From Diorhabda sublineata (Eukaryota; Arthropoda; Insecta; Coleoptera; Chrysomelidae), in NCBI RefSeq assembly GCF_026230105.1, contig NC_079479.1, forward strand, positions 13,155,734 through 13,219,733: a stretch of DNA of 64,000 nt, read 5' to 3'. Under the pieces are notes generated by a model. It was not told where the DNA came from. It ran no database searches and was given only the letters and a program-made list of their open reading frames with translations. A program made the position numbers and the translations under genes. This document shows, piece by piece, positions 60,201 to 64,000 of the stretch (position 1 is the stretch's first letter; each line of letters starts with the position of its first letter).

Positions 60201-60201
60201 C
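42912..60201 (-). CDS. Dpr-interacting protein / lachesin-like Ig-superfamily gene, 3' six exons (partial)
   Basis: This encodes an extracellular, probably GPI-anchored Ig-domain recognition protein of the insect DIP/lachesin group. Such proteins bind Dpr partners at synapses or act in cell adhesion. Exons in transcript order: 60201-60009, 55384-55256, 55001-54882, 51981-51811, 44590-44434 and 43104-42912. All junctions are GT-AG and phase-compatible, giving 320 codons plus TGA. The visible protein is Ig2 (LTCRARGHP, VQWRRED, GAYMCIASNGVPPTVSKR), Ig3 (HPVIHVPNQLVGAPLGTDV, LECNVEAYPKSINYW, DAGSYRCIAKNSLGE), an acidic/serine linker and a hydrophobic tail. The opening VGYLDVAVPPDF is the standard Ig1-Ig2 junction, so Ig1 and the signal peptide lie beyond 64000. 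I cannot tell which DIP paralogue this is. Confidence 0.92.
43490..44100 (-). mobile_element. Jockey-type non-LTR element, C-terminal fragment (copy B)
   Basis: The minus strand at about 43540-43610 reads WYMEEDKTADHFICDC, matching the end of insect non-LTR polymerases (C..C.EEEETAEHILCDC). It is a diverged relative of the fragment at 30830-31330. It lies in the last intron of the Ig gene, in the same orientation as that gene. Confidence 0.65.
44434..44590 (-). CDS. DIP-like gene, linker exon
   Basis: Acceptor TTATTTCCAG, donor GTACGAAT. Phase 1 in and phase 2 out, the only phases that join the Ig3 exon to the tail exon. It encodes EIPGPTKGFSLSIDEEDYNE, then QIGSAEKDQEEDNISNNLEK, then STSQHSTVETPSR, a flexible acidic, serine-rich stretch with no domain. 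This kind of membrane-proximal linker is poorly conserved, so the assignment rests on splice signals, phase and the EIPGPT start that normally follows the last Ig. Confidence 0.8.
44650..44882. mobile_element. Mariner-terminus fragment
   Basis: On the minus strand the block begins CTACGAGGGCGGTTCAAATA, the same kind of end as the mariner copies in this window. No transposase sequence is visible inside, so this may be a solo end or a MITE. Confidence 0.45.
45926..46078. repeat. Palindromic hammerhead-like repeat
   Basis: About 150 bp forms a near-palindrome: GTTTACACTACCACTACACT at the left pairs with AGTGTAGTGGTAGTGTAAAC-type sequence at the right. The minus strand at 46003-45969 has CTGAAGA, a GATAAC..GTTATC-type stem, GAAAC and ACGCGTC. 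The plus-strand arm keeps CTGA and GAAACGCGCGTC but has lost the internal stem. Confidence 0.75.
46141..46356 (-). mobile_element. Mariner 5' end with transposase N-terminus
   Basis: The minus strand begins with the terminus ATACGAGGGTTGTTTGAATA and after about 130 bp encodes EYHVVIKYLFLKGNTTMKKR, matching the mariner N-terminus (E.RAVIKFL.L.G.TP..I). It stops soon after at a TGA, so only the 5' end survives. Confidence 0.7.
47640..47855. repeat. Inverted repeat (MITE-like hairpin)
   Basis: Left arm: AAGAAATATCATAGG and TGTAAATCATAAAA. Right arm: TTTTATGGTTTACA, CCTATGATATTTCTT and AAGACTGAAATAGCATCTTG. The arms are complementary over about 100 bp with small gaps around a loop near 47740. 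No coding potential. Confidence 0.7.
48033..48152. repeat. Inverted-repeat element with GAGCGCCCCC ends
   Basis: GGACAAAAGCTGAACTAAGA followed by GCGCCCCC is mirrored by GGGGGCGC and TCTTAGTTCAGCGTTTGTCC, with a loop of about 45 bp. The phrase TTGTCCACTAGGG or CTGTCCACTAGGG occurs twice, the second time directly before the adjoining (TA)n tract. Confidence 0.75.
48178..48264. repeat. (TA)n microsatellite
   Basis: About 85 bases of TA repeat with single interruptions at about 48237 and 48253. Alternating Ile-Tyr open frames on both strands are artefacts of it. Confidence 0.97.
48265..51810. other. Intron of the Ig gene, no gene recognised
   Basis: AT-rich. A mariner-like end with CGAGATATGGCAACAC occurs near 50790, similar to 63400 and 63540. 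No exon was found that fits the phase-1 gap other than the one at 44434-44590. Confidence 0.4.
51811..51981 (-). CDS. DIP-like gene, exon for second half of Ig3
   Basis: Acceptor TTTTATCAG, donor GTAAGA. It reads GEMVISSSKFDVQVSSKSPF, then MSVIVRNLQREDAGSYRCIA and KNSLGEVESNIRLY. It supplies the second Ig3 cysteine (YRCIAKNS) and the strand that ends the fold. It enters and leaves in phase 1. A 7.2-kb transposon-bearing intron follows. Confidence 0.93.
51982..54881. other. Intron of the Ig gene with unassigned transposon-like DNA
   Basis: A mariner terminus (AACCATCCTCGTAAC) occurs at about 53004-53018. The block 53600-54830 is less AT-rich than its surroundings and has several broken open frames on both strands. 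It is probably a decayed element, but I recognise no domain. Confidence 0.4.
54882..55001 (-). CDS. DIP-like gene, exon for first half of Ig3
   Basis: Acceptor TAATTACAG, donor GTAAGG. It reads HPVIHVPNQLVGAPLGTDVT, then LECNVEAYPKSINYWVRDT. The VPNQLVGAPLGTDV run is close to invariant in insect DIPs. It is separated from the Ig2 exon by a short 254-bp intron. Confidence 0.93.
55256..55384 (-). CDS. DIP-like gene, exon for second half of Ig2
   Basis: Acceptor GTTTCAG, donor GTAAGTG. The exon reads VSSYQGEVLILWKISRTEMG, then AYMCIASNGVPPTVSKRIMV, with the second Ig2 cysteine in YMCIASN. It enters and leaves in phase 1. A tryptophan stands where many family members have serine in LTLSKI (here LILWKI). 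Confidence 0.92.
55385..58990. other. Intron of the Ig gene, upstream part
   Basis: Mostly AT-rich DNA. It contains the inverted hammerhead-like pair at 56676-57016. Around 58060-58270 it holds diverged mariner-related sequence resembling 7610-7740 (shared AATAGCCATTAA and GCTAAATCTAG-like words). No exon seen. Confidence 0.4.
56676..57016. repeat. Inverted pair of hammerhead-like repeats
   Basis: The plus-strand copy is at 56716-56750 (CTGAAGA, CGATAAC, TTG, GTTATTG, AAACGTGCGTC). The minus-strand copy is at 56992-56958 (CCGAAGA, AGATAAC, TTG, GTTATCG, AAACGTGCGTC). The DNA between them also folds back, with AACACTGAATT and GGACAGGTG near the left matched by CACCTGTCC and AATTCAGTGTT near the right. 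Confidence 0.7.
59180..59270 (+). mobile_element. Mariner transposase fragment
   Basis: The plus strand reads SLDDRRLKMRELEDILTEKL, matching the mariner LADRRLKVRELAEALGIS segment after the first helix-turn-helix. Only this short piece is clear. Confidence 0.6.
59280..59710 (+). mobile_element. Jockey-type reverse-transcriptase remnant
   Basis: The plus strand reads KPGKNLTKPEVFCFIALNSV followed by VGKVRLK, then FQLGFK. These correspond to the non-LTR polymerase blocks PKPGK.PTKPESYRPISLLN, LGKVLEK and FGFR. There are frame changes and no YADD box, so it is inactive. It sits in the Ig gene intron in the opposite orientation, just before the Ig2 exon. Confidence 0.65.
60009..60201 (-). CDS. 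DIP-like gene, exon for first half of Ig2
   Basis: TTTCTAG acceptor at 60202, GTAAAT donor from 60008. The exon opens in phase 0 with VGYLDVAVPPDF and ends in phase 1. It carries the first Ig2 cysteine in KLTCRARGHP and the core tryptophan in VQWRRED. The PPD opening and RARGHP are hallmarks of DIP/lachesin Ig2. Confidence 0.92.
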
Positions 60202-61940
60202 CTAGAAAGATGAAATTAGTTTTTCGAATTAAAGTCGAATTCGACATATGTAACGTAAATTTGGTTTTTTTAATCATATTTTTCATTCTGAATTGGGAAA
60301 AATTAGAAATTGTGGATTCCGAGGATGAGAAAAGGAAATACTAAAAAGGATATTAAGAAAATATGAATAGAATACAAAATTTTAGAATTCTCTATAAGGC
60401 CCAGATTAATGTAAGTTTGGAGTATTGATCGTAGATTTGGAGCTCGATTCCCAATCATGGACAGCTTGGAAAGAATATCACTGGCCTGACGCTGTTTTAC
60501 GGATTCTACCAGGGCAAATGCTCTTCGGAGCTATCCACCTAGAGCAGTTGTTTTCCAGAACATTACAACAGAAGTTCAAGATAAATATCCACAGGCATCT
60601 CCACACACTACTCGAAATATTCCAGCGTGATAAAAAAGGAGAGGAAAATAGAAGATAAAAGATATAATAAATCCCAAAAAAGGACAAAAGATAATCGAAA
60701 CAATGTACTGGGGGGAATGAGTGAGACAATCGTCAGACAAACACGTTGTTTTTGGCTATGAAAAGTTATATAGTTCCAGAAGGCAACTTAACTCTCAACT
60801 ATGGACCATTAACTTTCAATTTTATATGACAAAATTGATTTTTTTGCAATCTATATGTTGGTAATATTGTTATTTCATCTTATTTCAAACGTTTTCTATA
60901 ATATTTTCATGCATCAAATAATTTCGTTTCCATATAATTACCGGAAATAAAATCCGTGAATCCTTTTGGTATATTCTACGAAGAGAAAATAATAGATGTC
61001 GCTGCGGTGTTCGTACAGAAGCTAATTTATGGCTTTAGTCGATTATCGAAGTTTGGTGGTCAAATGTCTCTTTCTCTCTCGCCTTTTGGGCGTACTTAGG
61101 TTATAGCGGGAATACTACGGCGACGAGAATCAAGTTTTAGGAACGTACCCCTTTCATTAACTCACTGACAATGGCCGGGGTCTCTGGAGGAATACGACGC
61201 TTCCTAAATCACGTATCTTCATTCGCGATAATTCGCCAGCAATTGTAGCAGGATGTTACGTCATGTTTTGTAATTTAGGAAACTTGTAATTGTAATAAAC
61301 TATCTCGGATTTCGAATTTCTACACCGTATTTTAAATAGAATGTATTCTACCGTTACATACGAGGGTTGTTATGATGGTTTATGAGTTCTTGACAAGCAG
61401 ACGTGGCTCATGAACACATAGTTTGGCTGCAGATGCCTAGAAAGTCAATTCATCGAGTCACTTTTCTTTGGAGAAGAACAAGTCTGTAGAATCAGCTACC
61501 AAGGCACGTTTTTCTCCATGACTGCAATCTATAAAAGTTGGAAATCATTATCCACAGGTATCTCCAGAAGTTTACATCCTTAGGTATGAATTATTTCGAC
61601 CGTTTCCACAGAAACGTGTTTACTTCGTAACTATTCCGTGTAAACTAGATTTTTATCAAATTAAATATGCCATGATGATTAGAGGTTAATAATTCTTTCA
61701 GTATGGATGTCATACGTCAAAGTTTGACATAAATCTGACACATGAAATGTCTTGATTAAGGAGATTAAAAGAAAACGAGAAAAATGTACGTGAATATTAT
61801 AGTTTAGAGTCATAATTTTCCAGATTGTTGGAAACAAATGGAATCCGGGTAGGATATATTTTTCATTTATTCACCAATAATTTTGTGTTTACATATTTGT
61901 ATTCAGTAGACGAAATCAATTTGAAAAGTTTCGAAAACTT

Positions 61941-61942
<2 letters not shown>

Positions 61943-62007
<65 letters not shown>
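61943..62007. repeat. (TA)n microsatellite
   Basis: An uninterrupted AT run of about 65 bases. Confidence 0.97.
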
Positions 62008-62009
<2 letters not shown>

Positions 62010-62294
62010 CATTTAGGTCCTGGCGAATATTTTTCGAGAAAATACGATCTTAATGTTTCCAGAAGTCCTTTCAATTCATAATTTTGTATATGTCCTCGTT
62101 TCTCGCAAGAACAAAAGAAAAATTTCCATTTAATATGGAGAGGGAATCAAAAAAGATCAGGTATGTATCTCGAGGAATTGTAAATTTTTTTTATATACCC
62201 AGAAAAACAGCTACCTGAATATTTCATGTATTCATAGAGAGATTTATGAACAAAGAGGTGGACGAAAAGGAAAAAAATGAAATGAATGAATGAT

Positions 62295-62296
<2 letters not shown>

Positions 62297-62372
<76 letters not shown>
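62297..62372. repeat. (TA)n microsatellite
   Basis: An uninterrupted AT run of about 76 bases, about 290 bp after the previous one. Confidence 0.97.
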
Positions 62373-62376
<4 letters not shown>

Positions 62377-64000
62377 GACGATCTTCACAGATAATTGAAT
62401 CCTTAATCAAAGTAGTGTAAATGTTATCAGTTTTAAGGTACTTTATCAACAGAAGAAGCCAAACAGAAGAACTGAACAAAATCAACTGAAATATCTGCAA
62501 AAATATGTCAATTAAGAGCTGTAGAGATAGAAGACAAGATCGGGTTATATTTTACCATAAAAAAACGAGATAAGTAAAAGATTTCATCAAATGGATCAGA
62601 GATAACATAAAGGTGATGATTTTTTAACTGAATCGACATGCTAGTAATGATATGATTCATGATCATCCTCCCTATAGCCCAAACCTCATCTCTTACGTTG
62701 AAAACCTTCTTCTATGAAGAACAATTTCATATCGAGAGTGATACAACAAGCAAATTTTAATTAATATCCCTTCAAATTCGAACAAATTAAATGTTTTTAA
62801 TATCCGAATGGAAATTAGTTATCGGTATAAATCCATGGCAACCATACACTCACCCTACTCACAACGCGGACCTTTTGTTCGATACGGTTTGTTGGACACG
62901 AACTGAATTGATGGGAAACGTGATGAAATGATGAGATTAGAAGTATTATACACCCTGTATATTGCGAATAGATATAGTATCTGACGTTAAATCGATGATT
63001 GATGAAAAAATATTTTGTTTATAACTAAACCTCGTCACGATAATCAATACAGGGCGAGTCAAGTGGAAGTTCCTAGAGAAGGATGCTACTAAAAAATGAC
63101 AATTCGTCTTCTTTATTAATTTACATCGACACGACGAAAAGCATTTTGATAAAATTGAAACTACAAAACAATATTTGTTGAAATTATTTGATCGTTCACT
63201 AAAAATTGAATGAATATTTGTCGTTTTTATGACTAACTCTGTATATTGTAGGAATTTCAGACATCGGAATAAATTTATTAGAATAATATTACAACATAAA
63301 ATACAGAACGAAAATTTCGAGCGTGTGCCAGATGTCGGTTTCCCATAAAACAAAATTTAAAACATGAGTTTTTTTATCAAACTCTGTTATACGAGGGTTG
63401 TTACAAAGTTTTGAGATACACAAACAAAAACTATTATTTATAATTGGATTTTACTTAATTGTTTTTCAATATACCTCATTAAGATCAATAAACTTCTGCA
63501 TACGTTTGAGGCAATGTCAGATTTGACTTATTCACATCGGTGTTGCCATATCTCAAAATTTATGTAGCGATCCACGTATTAAAAGATAAAATACGAATAG
63601 CAACCAGCTAAATTTGTAGATTTTTTCATTATTTCCGAAAAGTTGGATATGCTTTATACGGGGGGAGTTCTAGGTCTTAAGATCTAGACAGGAGTCAATT
63701 CAAGAAATAAGGACTAATGACACGTCAATTTGTAGATCCTTTTTCAAAATTGGGAACCAAAACGATGACAATTGAAACAATTGCAAGCATAGAAAATTTT
63801 TTTCTCTTTCATAGATCAAGAATCATATAAATTAGATCAGTTTACTAAAATATTATGGTTTAGTCGAGAAGTTAAGAGAAAGAAAACAAACAGCTTTGGT
63901 CAAACTTAAATAAATCATAAAAGAGAGTTGTTGGTACAAAAGAAACCAAAGAACACAAATTAGACTGCTGAATTGTTTAAAGTTTGAATAAGGGATGAAA

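Larger units (their letters stand above)
60202..64000. other. Upstream intron of the Ig gene (inferred)
   Basis: The family's Ig1 exon should end with a cysteine-containing segment of the YMCQVNTDPM type on the minus strand. I did not find it here, so Ig1 is probably beyond the window. The interval holds two (TA)n tracts, two mariner-like termini (61366 and 63390, both TACGAGGGTTGTTA-like) and a CACCCTGTATATT word at 62951. Confidence 0.45.

Noticed and set aside
60425..60660. Plus-strand frame of 77 residues just upstream of the Ig2 exon
   Set aside because: No domain, opposite strand to the gene, and not flanked by splice signals.

Overview
This is an AT-rich window of animal nuclear DNA, almost certainly from an insect and possibly a beetle. 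The reasons are spliced genes with GT-AG introns, insect-type gene families (a hamlet-like PRDM factor and a Dpr-interacting/lachesin-like Ig protein), and dense mariner, Tc1 and jockey remnants. There is no bacterial-style gene packing, and most long open frames are chance frames in AT-rich, repetitive DNA. Species and order are inferences.

Four protein genes can be supported. (1) 4752-6065 (+) is the 3' exon of a hamlet/PRDM3/PRDM16-type repressor, with two CtBP-binding motifs and the C-terminal triple zinc finger. (2) 11825-19366 (+) is a complete nine-exon Fem-1 homolog B gene of 642 codons, the substrate receptor of a CUL2 ubiquitin ligase. (3) 21654-24113 (-) is an INO80 complex subunit D-like gene, tail-to-tail with Fem-1B, whose first exon may lie near 25.6 kb. 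(4) 42912-60201 (-) is the 3' part of a Dpr-interacting-protein/lachesin-type cell-surface gene. Six exons cover Ig2, Ig3, a linker and a GPI-signal tail; Ig1 and the signal peptide lie beyond the right edge. I see no pathway joining the four genes.

Layout: 1-4750 is the last intron of the hamlet-like gene, with Tc1 and mariner debris and two blocks of an approximately 40-bp repeat organised into an approximately 202-bp higher-order unit. 6066-11824 is intergenic, with a mariner remnant and a 1.7-kb almost pure pyrimidine tract. Fem-1B introns are full of tandem repeats. 19.4-21.6 kb is a repeat-rich convergent spacer. 25.1-42.9 kb is gene-poor and full of transposon remnants, including a foldback element of about 1.3 kb. 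42.9-60.2 kb is the Ig gene with transposons in its introns. 60.2-64 kb is probably its upstream intron.

The most interesting non-genic signals are four. A palindromic repeat family resembles a hammerhead ribozyme core at 41.9, 45.9 and 56.7-57.0 kb. A periodic array of five hairpins sits in an INO80D intron, and its sequence recurs as a tandem repeat in a Fem-1B intron. A phase-neutral 30-nt duplicate of an exon end lies inside the same INO80D intron. A tandem duplication covers the 3' splice site of Fem-1B exon 3.
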